From: Pseudomonas tremae
GTDB lineage: Bacteria; Pseudomonadota; Gammaproteobacteria; Pseudomonadales; Pseudomonadaceae
DNA length: 64,000 nucleotides
Assembly: GCF_001401155.1 (NCBI RefSeq)
Contig: NZ_LJRO01000352.1
Coordinates: 1-64,000, forward strand
Direction: 5' to 3'
Both the position numbers and the translations under genes were made by a program. Numbering within the stretch: the stretch's first letter is position 1; each line of letters opens with the position of its first letter. Below, piece by piece: positions 32,792 through 44,131 of the stretch. The notes beneath the pieces are model-generated. The model was not told where the DNA came from, did not search any database, and worked only from the letters and a program-made list of their open reading frames with translations.

Positions 32792-32832
32792 TCGTCGTAA
32801 TCACCGAACGCGAGTTTGGTAAGGAATGAACC

Positions 32833-33219
32833 ATGCGTCATCGTAAAAGTGGACGTCACCTGAGCCGTACCAGCTCTCACCGCAAAGCCATGTTTCAAAA
32901 CATGGCGGTGTCGCTGTTCCAGCACGAGTTGATCAAAACTACCCTGCCGAAAGCCAAGGAACTGCGCCGCGTTGCCGAGCCGCTGATCACCCTGGCCAAG
33001 GAAGACAGCGTTGCCAACCGCCGTCTGGCTTTCGACCGTACTCGTTCGAAAGAAATCGTCGGCAAGCTGTTCAACGATCTGGGCAAACGCTATGCAACCC
33101 GTCAGGGCGGCTACCTGCGTATCCTCAAGTGCGGTTTCCGCGCTGGCGACAACGCGCCTATGGCGTACGTCGAGTTGGTTGATCGTCCTGTCGGTGGCTC
33201 TGTAGAAGCCGCTGAATAA
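32833..33219 (+). CDS. rplQ: 50S ribosomal protein L17
   Basis: Last gene of the alpha operon; located near the tunnel exit. 128 aa with the invariant MRHRKSGRHLSRTSSHRKAM start. Confidence 0.98.
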   Translation: MRHRKSGRHLSRTSSHRKAMFQNMAVSLFQHELIKTTLPKAKELRRVAEPLITLAKEDSVANRRLAFDRTRSKEIVGKLFNDLGKRYATRQGGYLRILKCGFRAGDNAPMAYVELVDRPVGGSVEAAE

Positions 33220-33240
33220 GACACCAGTTTGAACAGAAGA

Positions 33241-33263
33241 CCGGGCCCAGTGCCCGGTTTTTT
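33241..33263 (+). terminator. alpha operon terminator 1
   Basis: CCGGGC (33241-33246) / GCCCGG (33252-33257) stem followed by TTTTTTG. Confidence 0.85.
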
Positions 33264-33345
33264 GTTATCTGCATTTCAGTAAAGCCAAATGTCAGTGCCA
33301 ATCATCCGTATTGCCATTCTCGGATTGAGTCGAAGTGAGAAACAG

Positions 33346-33370
33346 AACCGCCCTCATTTAGGCGGTTTTT
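33346..33370 (+). terminator. Second terminator in tandem
   Basis: AACCGCC (33346-33352) / GGCGGTT (33361-33367) stem, loop CTCATTTA, then TTT. About 80 bases after the first terminator, with no ORF between them. It may be a back-up terminator, or the end of a short RNA started between the two. Confidence 0.65.
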
Positions 33371-33482
33371 CGCTTCTGAACGGCGTAGTTTCCCCGCTTT
33401 TTGTCGGTTTATTGCGTTTTTTCGGATGACCTCGTGCGGCGCTTGGTTCAAACTATCGGCTTTGAAGCAGGAGTTCGTTGCG

Positions 33483-33947
33483 ATGTTAGGCCACCCGGAA
33501 GTAATCGATTATCTCAACACGTTGCTCACGGGCGAATTGGCGGCTCGTGACCAATATTTCGTTCACTCGCGCATGTACGAAGACTGGGGCTTTTCCAAGC
33601 TCTACGAGCGCATCAATCATGAGATGGAAGAAGAGGCACAACACGCTGATGCGTTGATGCGTCGTATCCTGATGCTGGAAGGTACGCCGCGCATGCGTCC
33701 GGATGATCTGGATGTGGGCACGACGGTCCCTGAGATGCTCGCCAGCGACCTTCGTCTGGAATACAAGGTACGTGCCGCCCTGTGCAAGGGTATCGAGCTC
33801 TGTGAGCTTCATGGCGACTATGTCACCCGTGAAATCCTGCGCGTGCAGTTGGCGGACACCGAAGAAGACCATACCTACTGGCTCGAACAGCAAATGGGTC
33901 TGATCAAGTCCATAGGTCTGCAGAATTACCTGCAATCCCAGTTCTGA
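33483..33947 (+). CDS. ftnA: Bacterial ferritin (heme-free, FtnA-like)
   Basis: A 154-aa iron-storage protein that forms a 24-subunit shell and oxidises Fe2+ at a dinuclear ferroxidase site. Ferroxidase ligands are present: Glu18, Glu51, His54, and the later Glu93, and Glu/His in TEEDH. Residue 52, which is the heme-ligating Met in true bacterioferritins, is Ala here (EEEAQHAD), so the protein should not bind heme. P. aeruginosa FtnA, formerly called BfrA, has the same property and also sits beside rplQ and uvrA. The ATG at 33483 follows CAGGAG; the in-frame ATG at 33426 has no ribosome binding site. Confidence 0.9.
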   Translation: MLGHPEVIDYLNTLLTGELAARDQYFVHSRMYEDWGFSKLYERINHEMEEEAQHADALMRRILMLEGTPRMRPDDLDVGTTVPEMLASDLRLEYKVRAALCKGIELCELHGDYVTREILRVQLADTEEDHTYWLEQQMGLIKSIGLQNYLQSQF

Positions 33948-33960
33948 TTCAACGCCCCAT

Positions 33961-33997
33961 AAAAAAGCTCCTGCACGCACGTGACAGGAGCTTTTTT
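33961..33997. terminator. Bidirectional terminator between ftnA and uvrA
   Basis: AAAAAAGCTCCTG (33961-33973) / CAGGAGCTTTTTT (33985-33997). A-run on one side and T-run on the other serve both converging genes. Confidence 0.9.
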
Positions 33998-34041
33998 GTT
34001 TCCGGACCTGAATGAACCTAGGTCCTTCATTAGCGTATTCG

Positions 34042-36873
<2,832 letters not shown>

Positions 36874-37002
36874 TGCGGCCTCGCTTGGCGGGCATAAACG
36901 ACGGAGTATAAGGCTCCGAGCCATTACGCGGCAAAGCGTCGCGTATGTGCTGTACAACGATGGGACTGGTAGAATCGCCGCCGGTTCACACGAGGTTATT
37001 CC

Positions 37003-38397
37003 ATGCACGACACCCACAGCGAGCGTATGAGTAGCGGCGAGACCCGCGCAGCAGGCGGTCTGGCCCTGGTGTTCGCGTTCCGCATGCTTGGCATGTTTAT
37101 GGTTTTGCCGGTTCTGGCAACCTATGGCATGGACCTGGCGGGCGCGAGTCCTGCACTGATTGGTCTGGCAATTGGCGCCTATGGCCTGACCCAGGCGGTG
37201 CTGCAGATCCCGTTCGGAATACTTTCCGACCGGATCGGCCGACGACCGATCATTTATTTCGGGCTGATCATCTTCGCGATCGGCAGCGTGGTGGCGGCCA
37301 ATGCCGACTCCATCTGGGGGATTATCGCCGGGCGCGTCCTGCAGGGCGCAGGCGCGATCTCTGCCGCCGTCATGGCGTTGCTTTCTGACCTGACTCGCGA
37401 GCAGCATCGTACCAAGGCAATGGCCACTATCGGCATGACCATCGGTCTGTCTTTTGCCATCGCGATGGTCGTCGGCCCGGTGATCACCGGCGCATTCGGT
37501 TTATCGGGACTGTTCCTGGCAACCGGTGGCATGGCGCTGCTGGGTATCCTGATCGTCGCCTTCGTTGTGCCCAAGGCCAATGGTCCCTTGCTCCACCGAG
37601 AGTCCGGGGTTGCGAAGCAGGCTCTGGGGGCAACCTTGCGTCATCCGGACCTGCTGCGTCTGGATTTGGGTATCTTCGTGTTGCACGCCATGCTCATGTC
37701 CAGCTTCGTTGCGTTGCCGCTGGCTTTGGTCGAAAAAGCCGGTTTGCCCAAGGAGGAGCACTGGTGGGTGTACCTGACCGCCTTGCTGGTTTCTTTCTTC
37801 GCCATGATCCCGTTCATCATCTATGGCGAAAAGAAACGTCAAATGAAGCGTGTTCTGCTCGGCGCCGTGACAGTTTTGATGCTGGCTGAGCTATTCTTCT
37901 GGGCATTCGGAGACACGTTGCGGGCACTGGTCATCGGAACAGTGGTATTCTTCACGGCATTTAATTTGCTGGAAGCGTCCTTGCCGTCGCTGATCAGCAA
38001 GGTTTCACCGGCCGGCGGAAAAGGCACGGCGATGGGCGTTTATTCAACCAGCCAGTTTCTTGGTTCGGCCGCAGGTGGGATACTGGGCGGCTGGTTGTTC
38101 CAGCACGGTGGTCTGGATGTGGTGTTCCTTGGCGGTGCAGCCATGGCCGCCGTCTGGCTCGTCTTCGCAGTCACCATGCGAGAACCGCCTTACGTGACCA
38201 GCCTACGTCTGCCGTTGTCGCCGCAAGCGCAGCGTGAAGCAGGCCTGGCAGAGCGTTTGATGTCCGTAGCCGGCGTGACAGATGCAGTGGTGGTTGCTGA
38301 AGAGGCAGCCATCTACATAAAACTAGACACAAAATTATTGGATCGCGCCTCTCTCGAGAAGCTGGTCAACCCAGCATCAGAAGCGTGCGAAGCCTAG
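37003..38397 (+). CDS. YajR-like MFS transporter with C-terminal YAM domain
   Basis: 464-aa major facilitator with twelve hydrophobic segments. Motif A GILSDRIGRRPIIYFG is seen near residue 66-80 and GRVLQGAGAISAAVMA near 108. After the last helix a soluble tail (about residues 395-460, AERLMSVAGVTDAVVVAEEAAIYIKLD) resembles the ferredoxin-like YAM domain of E. coli YajR. The substrate is unknown; efflux is likely. It ends 9 bases before ssb, so the two may be cotranscribed, and it is divergent from uvrA. TAGAAT at 36970-36975 may be its -10 box. Confidence 0.85.
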   Translation: MHDTHSERMSSGETRAAGGLALVFAFRMLGMFMVLPVLATYGMDLAGASPALIGLAIGAYGLTQAVLQIPFGILSDRIGRRPIIYFGLIIFAIGSVVAANADSIWGIIAGRVLQGAGAISAAVMALLSDLTREQHRTKAMATIGMTIGLSFAIAMVVGPVITGAFGLSGLFLATGGMALLGILIVAFVVPKANGPLLHRESGVAKQALGATLRHPDLLRLDLGIFVLHAMLMSSFVALPLALVEKAGLPKEEHWWVYLTALLVSFFAMIPFIIYGEKKRQMKRVLLGAVTVLMLAELFFWAFGDTLRALVIGTVVFFTAFNLLEASLPSLISKVSPAGGKGTAMGVYSTSQFLGSAAGGILGGWLFQHGGLDVVFLGGAAMAAVWLVFAVTMREPPYVTSLRLPLSPQAQREAGLAERLMSVAGVTDAVVVAEEAAIYIKLDTKLLDRASLEKLVNPASEACEA

Positions 38398-38406
38398 GAG
38401 AACGTT

Positions 38407-38973
38407 ATGGCCCGTGGGGTTAACAAAGTCATATTGGTCGGTACATGCGGCCAGGATCCCGAAGTTCGCTACTTGCCTAACGGTAACGCCGTGACCAACC
38501 TGAGTCTGGCAACCAGCGAACAATGGACTGACAAGCAGACCGGCCAGAAGGTCGAAAAGACCGAATGGCACCGTGTTTCGATGTTCGGCAAGGTTGCCGA
38601 AATCGCCGGCGAATACCTGCGCAAGGGTTCGCAGGTGTACATCGAAGGCAAGCTGCAAACCCGCGAGTGGGAAAAAGACGGCATCAAGCGCTACACCACT
38701 GAAATCGTCGTAGACATGCAAGGCACCATGCAGCTGCTGGGTGGCCGTCCACAGGGCGACGCTCAACAGGGCCAGGGTGGCGGCAACTACAACCAGTCTG
38801 CACCTCGTCCACAGCAGTCGCGCCCCCAGCAATCGGCGCCGCAGCAGTCCGCACCTCAGCAAAACTACAACCAGCAGCCGCCACAGCAACGCGACTCGCG
38901 TCCTGCGCCGCAACAGCAAGCGCCGCAGCCAGCTGCTGATTTCGACAGCTTTGATGACGATATTCCGTTCTAG
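38407..38973 (+). CDS. ssb: Single-stranded DNA-binding protein
   Basis: Tetrameric ssDNA-binding protein for replication, repair and recombination. 188 aa: OB fold at residues 1-112 (ARGVNKVILVGTCGQDPEVR core), a Gln/Pro/Ser-rich disordered linker (about 115-175) and the acidic tip DFDSFDDDIPF that recruits partner proteins. AGGAGA precedes the ATG. Neighbourhood with uvrA is the usual divergent or nearby ssb-uvrA arrangement. Confidence 0.98.
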   Translation: MARGVNKVILVGTCGQDPEVRYLPNGNAVTNLSLATSEQWTDKQTGQKVEKTEWHRVSMFGKVAEIAGEYLRKGSQVYIEGKLQTREWEKDGIKRYTTEIVVDMQGTMQLLGGRPQGDAQQGQGGGNYNQSAPRPQQSRPQQSAPQQSAPQQNYNQQPPQQRDSRPAPQQQAPQPAADFDSFDDDIPF

Positions 38974-39050
38974 GATATAGCTGACATCGATGACACAAAG
39001 GCGATGGATTGTCTGGCAGGAAAAGCCTGAATAATCACCTTTAGTCATTA

Positions 39051-39089
39051 AAAAAACCTCTTCGCCGTAAAGCCAAGAGGTTTTTTTTT
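39051..39089. terminator. Bidirectional terminator after ssb
   Basis: AAAAAACCTCTT (39051-39062) / AAGAGGTTTTTT (39075-39086) with long T-run. Serves ssb (+) and the small hypothetical gene on the - strand. Confidence 0.9.
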
Positions 39090-39127
39090 GCCCTGTGCAA
39101 CGCTACCAAGGGGTAGGCCCAGAACGA

Positions 39128-39427
39128 TTATTGATGGGTGTCGACTTTCTCGGCCGGGTAAAATTCGCCCTCTCGGCCCATTTCTGCCAAACGCTCGCGC
39201 ACGATAACTTCGGCGCTGGCCACGGCGGCTTTGTCGTCAGGGTTTACCAGTTGCAGGCACAGGCGCCGCGTATTCTGATCGTGGGTACCTTCGCTGAGCA
39301 TGTCGTGGGTGAAGACCTGTTCACCACGCCACAGGCATAACTGGGTATGCGTCCCTCCGAGCCATATTTCGTTGATTGAATCGAGGTCGGTGGTGGCCAG
39401 TTGGTCCACGGTGATCGTCTTGTCCAT
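39128..39427 (-). CDS. Conserved-looking hypothetical protein, 99 aa
   Basis: Unrecognised small cytosolic protein starting MDKTITVDQLATTDLDSINEIWLG and rich in acidic residues, with no signal peptide or membrane segment. The ATG at 39427 has an AAGG site (GAAAGGTACAGCGTA) before it, so it is preferred over the longer in-frame extension. It is monocistronic and converges with ssb across a shared terminator. Function unknown. Confidence 0.65.
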   Translation of the reverse strand: MDKTITVDQLATTDLDSINEIWLGGTHTQLCLWRGEQVFTHDMLSEGTHDQNTRRLCLQLVNPDDKAAVASAEVIVRERLAEMGREGEFYPAEKVDTHQ

Positions 39428-39523
39428 TACGCTGTACCTTTCAGTGAGTCGATAAGGGTCTGACGTGCAGGCGCAGCGGGTCGTTCCCGGCATCGGCTGT
39501 TTGATCGCGCCAACGGTGGCCGA

Positions 39524-40627
39524 TCAATCAGAAACAGGCAGCGCTCGCTCCAGACAATGCTCAACCACCCAACTCGCGGGCTTCACCTCGCCCTGCGGCC
39601 CGAATACCAGTGCTCGCTGTGCCAATGGCCCATTGTGCAGCGTAGCTCCGGCAACATGCGGGCTGTCCCATACGCCCCAGGCAATGACGGTAGATACAGA
39701 CCGCGTGGCAAGGATCAGGTCGAGATACCGTTTGTAGGTTCCTGCAACCTAGTTATCACGGTCTGCGACAGAGCCGGTGAGTCGGCTGTCATCCACGTCC
39801 AGTTCGGTGACGTGGACCGATAAGCCCATATCCCGAACTGCCAGGATGAAGCGCGACAGGCCCGGACCAAATGTGTCTCCAGCACGCAGGTGTGACTGGA
39901 TGCCAAGACCATGCACCGGTACGCCGCGCTGCTTGAGCCCACGCAGCATGGCGAGTACCGCTGCGCGTCTGCCTTCGCCGTAGGGCGTGTCCTTTTCCAG
40001 TCCATAGTCGTTGTAGCAAAGCAGGGCGTCCGGATCGGCTTTGTGCGCTGCTTGAAAAGCGATATCCAGATAGCGGGGGCCGAGTTGCTGATACCAGAAT
40101 GAGTTGCGCAGCCCGCCTGGCTGGCCGTCTTCTGGCTGGATGGCTTCATTGACAACGTCCCACGCGCTGATCAGGCCGCGGTAATGACTGGCGACAGTCG
40201 TGATGTGCGCAGTCAGCACATCTTCCGCATTGGTTGATGTGACTGTCCTATGAACCCAGTCGGGCAGAGACCGATGCCAACAGAATGCATGCCCGCGCAT
40301 GCGCTGATCATGCGCTTTCGCAAAAGCTGCAATGGTGTCGGCAGGCGTGAAGTCATAGCGCTCCGGCTCTGGATGGATCGAGTTCCATTTCAAGGCATTC
40401 TCGGGCACCAGGATATTGGCTTGGCGGGCGACCAGATCACGGTAGACCGCATCGTCTTTCAGCTTTGCCGGATCAACAGCGAAACCTGTCCATATGCCTT
40501 TTTTGGCTGCGAGCTCACGCAAGGGGGTCAGGGTTTCAGCAGCAGACAGCAGCCTGCTGCCCACGAACGGCGCGCAGGCCAGCAGGCGCAGAAATACTGT
40601 CAGAAAACTACGTCGGGTAGGGCGCAT
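39524..40627 (-). pseudogene. GH10 endo-1,4-beta-xylanase interrupted by an in-frame TAG
   Basis: The N-terminal part (292 codons) reads as a GH10 xylanase: Tat-type signal TRRSFLTVFLRLLA at residues 4-17, acid/base Glu in SAWDVVNEAI (about residue 162) and nucleophile Glu in VHVTELDVD (about residue 274). A TAG at 39749-39751 stops the frame. The same frame then continues for 75 more codons with clear GH10 C-terminal sequence (VIAWGVWDSPHVAGATLHNG) to a TGA at 39524-39526. The natural protein would be 367 aa; the truncated one lacks the last barrel strands and helices. It overlaps the phosphatase stop by one base (TAATG), so it is the last gene of the operon. Confidence 0.85.
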
Positions 40628-41370
40628 TACGCACCAAAAATCCCCATCAACTCTTCATGCCCGACCATTACGGTCATCGAGCCTTGCTTCTGTTCGCCCT
40701 CGATCTCACACAGCAACCCTGCCTCACGACAAATTACCGCACCCGCGGCGATGTCCCACAGGCTGGTGAATTTCTCCATGTACCCATCCGTCTGCCCCAA
40801 TGCGGCAAAGGCCAGGCCGATGGTAGCGCAGCGATAGCCTGCGAGCCCCCAGCCTTGTTGGCGCAAGGTCAGTTGTAGTCGGCCCAGTTCTTCAGCGTCC
40901 CAGCGGGTGTTTTCGCCTATGCCGGCAATGCGCAGGTGCTCTGGTGGTTGTGGTCGCACGAAAGGGACGCCGTTGCGCAGCAGGCCATCGCCAGTGCGGG
41001 CTGCCAGTGTGTAACCCAGCGCCGGGTAGGCGACAACGCCGATTTCCGGCACGCCGGCCGACATGTACGCGACTGCGATGCCCCACAGCGGTGTGCCGCG
41101 CAGGTAGTTGCCGGTGCCGTCGATGGGGTCGATGACCCAGCCGTCGGTGATGAATTCACCGCCCATTTCTTCGCCGAGGATTGCGTCGTCCGGGAAATGC
41201 TTGCTCAGTTCTGCGCGAAGCAACTGTTCCACTTCAAAGTCGGCACGGGAGACAAGGTCTTGCGGGCTTTTGGTGGTGACGTCTAGCGTATGGCGGTCGT
41301 TGAAGTAAGCCATGGCCAGGCCAGTGGCCTTTTCTACGGCTTGCATGGCGACGCTGAGTCGGTTGTTCAT
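40627..41370 (-). CDS. Inositol monophosphatase-family phosphatase
   Basis: 247-aa Mg2+-dependent phosphatase. Metal-site motifs are seen in order: GEEMGG (about residue 67), WVIDPIDGTGNY (about 78-89) and LWDIAAGAVICREAG near residue 205. Members dephosphorylate inositol monophosphates, histidinol phosphate, PAP or similar compounds; the exact substrate cannot be told. Start and stop overlap its neighbours (4 bases with the phosphodiesterase, 1 base with the xylanase), which argues for a substrate from the same pathway. Confidence 0.85.
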   Translation of the reverse strand: MNNRLSVAMQAVEKATGLAMAYFNDRHTLDVTTKSPQDLVSRADFEVEQLLRAELSKHFPDDAILGEEMGGEFITDGWVIDPIDGTGNYLRGTPLWGIAVAYMSAGVPEIGVVAYPALGYTLAARTGDGLLRNGVPFVRPQPPEHLRIAGIGENTRWDAEELGRLQLTLRQQGWGLAGYRCATIGLAFAALGQTDGYMEKFTSLWDIAAGAVICREAGLLCEIEGEQKQGSMTVMVGHEELMGIFGA

Positions 41371-42128
41371 TGCAGACGGTCTCCGTTTGGCAGGCTCAGC
41401 AGGTCCGGGTAGTCGCTGAGTATTGACTGCGCGCCGCGTTCAAGCAGGTAGCGCGCGCGCTCCGGGCTGTTGATGGTCGCAACGGCGAACTCGATGCCGC
41501 TGCTTTTCAGGCGCTCAAGGTGATGGTCATCGAGCATGTCGTCAAGTACATGAAGTATTCGACAGTCATATTCGGCGAGCAGGGCGACCGGATCGGCCGG
41601 CGCCACTACCGAAGCTATGGCCAGTGGCACGTCGGCCCATAAACGGCGAGCAGCCGTGAGCGAGCGTACTGAAAAACTGGAAACAAATAGCGATTCGTTG
41701 TCGGCTGGCCACAGTCGTTTGAGAATGGGCATGACAACTTCCGCTGTCTCGACGTCATCACCGATAGTCGGTTTGAGTTCAACCTGCAGGCCAAGCTTCA
41801 GGCGTAAGGCGCAGTTCACGACCTCTTCAAAAGTGGGGACCTGCAAGCCAGCGAATTCAGGTGCGAACCAGCTGCCTGCATCGAGTTGGCGGATGGCATT
41901 CAGGTCATGCAGCACCACAGCGCCGCGACCGTTGGTGGTTCTGTCCAGCAGGTCGTCATGAATGACAACGGGCTGACCGTCGCGCGTCAGTTTGACATCG
42001 ATCTCGACCCAGCGAGCGCCGCGTTGCGCAGCTGTCTCAAGGGCCAACAAAGTGTTTTCCGGCGCGTAGGCCTTGGCACCGCGGTGAGCGATCAGCGGCG
42101 AGCGGACGAGGGGAGCGTGTTTGGGCAT
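41367..42128 (-). CDS. ugpQ: Cytosolic glycerophosphodiester phosphodiesterase
   Basis: 253-aa GDPD-family TIM barrel with no signal peptide. Catalytic and metal residues appear in IAHRGAKAYAPENT (residues 13-26), WVEIDVKLTRDG (41-52) and VVIHDDLLDRTT (54-65). It hydrolyses glycerophosphodiesters to glycerol-3-phosphate plus the alcohol. It follows the transporter ATPase by 6 bases and is the UgpQ position in the classical ugp operon. Confidence 0.9.
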   Translation of the reverse strand: MPKHAPLVRSPLIAHRGAKAYAPENTLLALETAAQRGARWVEIDVKLTRDGQPVVIHDDLLDRTTNGRGAVVLHDLNAIRQLDAGSWFAPEFAGLQVPTFEEVVNCALRLKLGLQVELKPTIGDDVETAEVVMPILKRLWPADNESLFVSSFSVRSLTAARRLWADVPLAIASVVAPADPVALLAEYDCRILHVLDDMLDDHHLERLKSSGIEFAVATINSPERARYLLERGAQSILSDYPDLLSLPNGDRLQ

Positions 42129-42134
42129 GGACGA

Positions 42135-43241
42135 TCACTTGGCGGGTTGGGAAAAGGAGACGAGCTGGCGCTTGCCACTCTCGACATCGAACAGCAAGGG
42201 TGTGGCATTGAGCCCCAGTCGGACCTGGGTGCCAGGCATCAACTGCTGACGCCCGGCAAGGCTGACAACGCAGCGTGTCCCGGCCAGTTGGCAATAGAGC
42301 AGGCTGTGGCTGCCGAGGTTTTCAGAGGACTCGACCGTCGCCGTGACACCTTCCTGGTTCAGCGTGAGTGTTTCAGGCCGCAGCCCGAGCAGCCATTTGC
42401 CCACGTGGTTGGTGGCAAAGCCGAGTTTGACGGGCAGGCGTTGCCCGTCTGCGAGCATCAGCACGTTGTCGTGATGACAGGTCACGGGCAGCAGGTTCAT
42501 GGGCGGCGTACCGATGAAACCGGCGACAAAGGTGCTGGCCGGCTGATCGTAAATATCGGCGGGCGTGCCCACCTGCTCGATGTGTCCCCGGTTGAGAATC
42601 ATCACGCGATCTGCGAGCGTCATGGCTTCGGTCTGGTCGTGAGTGACATAAAGGATCGTGGCACCGGTCTGTTGATGCACGTTACGGATCAGCAGACGTG
42701 TTTCGTGACGCAAGGCGCTGTCCAGATTGCACAGTGGTTCGTCGAACAGCAGCACCGGCGGCTTGCGAATCAACGCCCGTCCTATGGCCACACGCTGGCG
42801 CTGACCCCCTGAAAGCTCTCCGGGCTTGCGTTGCAGCAGGTCCAGCAACCCCAGCGAAGCGGCGCAGGCTTGAATGCGCTCATCCCGGTCCTTGCGTGAA
42901 ACGCCTTCAAGCTTCAGCGCGTAGCCTATGTTTTGGGCCACGCTCATGTGCGGGTAAAGCGCGTAGTTCTGAAAAACCATCGCGCAGCGGCGTTCTTTGG
43001 GCGCAAGCCGGGTGACATCGCGGCCACCCATCATGACCTGCCCTTGGCTAACCTCTTCCAGACCGGCAATCAGGCGCAGCAGTGTGGACTTGCCGCAGCC
43101 GGACGGGCCAAGAATGACGCTCAGTTCACCCGCCTTGAAGGTCAGGTCCAGACCGTGAAGAACAGGCTCCGCACCGTATGTCTTATGCAGGCCGCTGAGA
43201 ACGATAGCCGGAGCGCATGCAATGGGGGTGAGGGCGGTCAT
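42135..43241 (-). CDS. ugpC: ABC importer ATPase, UgpC/MalK type
   Basis: 368-aa ATPase: Walker A GPSGCGKSTL (about residues 40-49), signature LSGGQRQRVAIGRAL (about 137-151), Walker B VLLFDEPLCNLD, H-loop YVTHDQTEAM, then a C-terminal TOBE/regulatory domain. The Cys in DEPLCNLD replaces the usual Ser. It overlaps ugpE by 4 bases. Confidence 0.92.
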   Translation of the reverse strand: MTALTPIACAPAIVLSGLHKTYGAEPVLHGLDLTFKAGELSVILGPSGCGKSTLLRLIAGLEEVSQGQVMMGGRDVTRLAPKERRCAMVFQNYALYPHMSVAQNIGYALKLEGVSRKDRDERIQACAASLGLLDLLQRKPGELSGGQRQRVAIGRALIRKPPVLLFDEPLCNLDSALRHETRLLIRNVHQQTGATILYVTHDQTEAMTLADRVMILNRGHIEQVGTPADIYDQPASTFVAGFIGTPPMNLLPVTCHHDNVLMLADGQRLPVKLGFATNHVGKWLLGLRPETLTLNQEGVTATVESSENLGSHSLLYCQLAGTRCVVSLAGRQQLMPGTQVRLGLNATPLLFDVESGKRQLVSFSQPAK

Positions 43242-44131
43242 TTACCGACTCCAATCAAGCCTTTGACGAACCATCGCTGCATGAGCGCGATGACGAGGAC
43301 TGGTGGCAGCATGCTGACTACAGCGGCGGCCATCAGCAGGTTCCATTCGGGGATTTGCGTATTGTCGGTTGGCAGGAAGCTGGCGACACCCAGTACCAGT
43401 GTGCGCATGTCCTCACGATTGGTCGCAACCAGCGGCCACAGGTAGTCTTTCCAGGCACCGATAAACACCAGCGTGCCCAGCGCTGCGAAGTTGGTTTTGG
43501 ACAGTGGCAGCAGAATGTCGACGAAAAAACGCCACGGCCCTGCGCCATCCATTCGCGCGGCTTCGACCAGTTCGGCGGGCAGCGTCTGGTAGAACTGTCG
43601 AAACAGAAAGGTACCGGTAGCCGATGCAATCAGCGGCAGCGCCAGGCCGGGGTAGCTGTCCAGCAGATTGATGGTCGGCACCGGGAGCCACTGGATGCCC
43701 AGCCATTGCAATACGCTGCGCACTGGGCCGAGCAAATCACTGGCGACCGAGTAAGTCGGGATGATGCGCACCTCCAGCGGCAGCAACAACGCGCCCAGTA
43801 CGGCGAAGAAAATCACCGAGGTGTAGCGGCTGCGAAAGTACACCACCGCAAAGGCGGTCAGCGCCGAGAGCGTCAGCTTGCCGATTACCACGAGTGTGGC
43901 GACCAGCAGGCTGTTGCCGAGCAAACGCAGCAAGTCCAGCCGCTGTGTCACTTGCGCAAGATTTGTCAGCAATTGGTCGCCAGGTATCACTGCCAGCCCT
44001 TGGCTGAACAATTGCGAATTGCTGACCGTCGCCGAGCAGAACGCCAGGTACAGAGGCCCCAGCGCGAATATCAGCCCCAGAATCAGCAGCAGGTAGGCGC
44101 CTGCGTCGAGCAGCCGGTTGCGCTCGTTCAT
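43238..44131 (-). CDS. ugpE: ABC importer permease, UgpE type
   Basis: 297-aa membrane protein of the carbohydrate-uptake CUT1 family with six hydrophobic segments and the EAA loop EAARMDGAGPWRFFVDILLP. The ATG at 44131 overlaps the ugpA stop by four bases (ATGA); a longer in-frame reading upstream lies inside ugpA and is a shadow. Confidence 0.9.
   Translation of the reverse strand: MNERNRLLDAGAYLLLILGLIFALGPLYLAFCSATVSNSQLFSQGLAVIPGDQLLTNLAQVTQRLDLLRLLGNSLLVATLVVIGKLTLSALTAFAVVYFRSRYTSVIFFAVLGALLLPLEVRIIPTYSVASDLLGPVRSVLQWLGIQWLPVPTINLLDSYPGLALPLIASATGTFLFRQFYQTLPAELVEAARMDGAGPWRFFVDILLPLSKTNFAALGTLVFIGAWKDYLWPLVATNREDMRTLVLGVASFLPTDNTQIPEWNLLMAAAVVSMLPPVLVIALMQRWFVKGLIGVGK

Noticed and set aside
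36874..37002. LexA box for uvrA
   Set aside because: CTGTACA is present near 36950 but there is no CTG-N10-CAG partner, so SOS control is not supported here.
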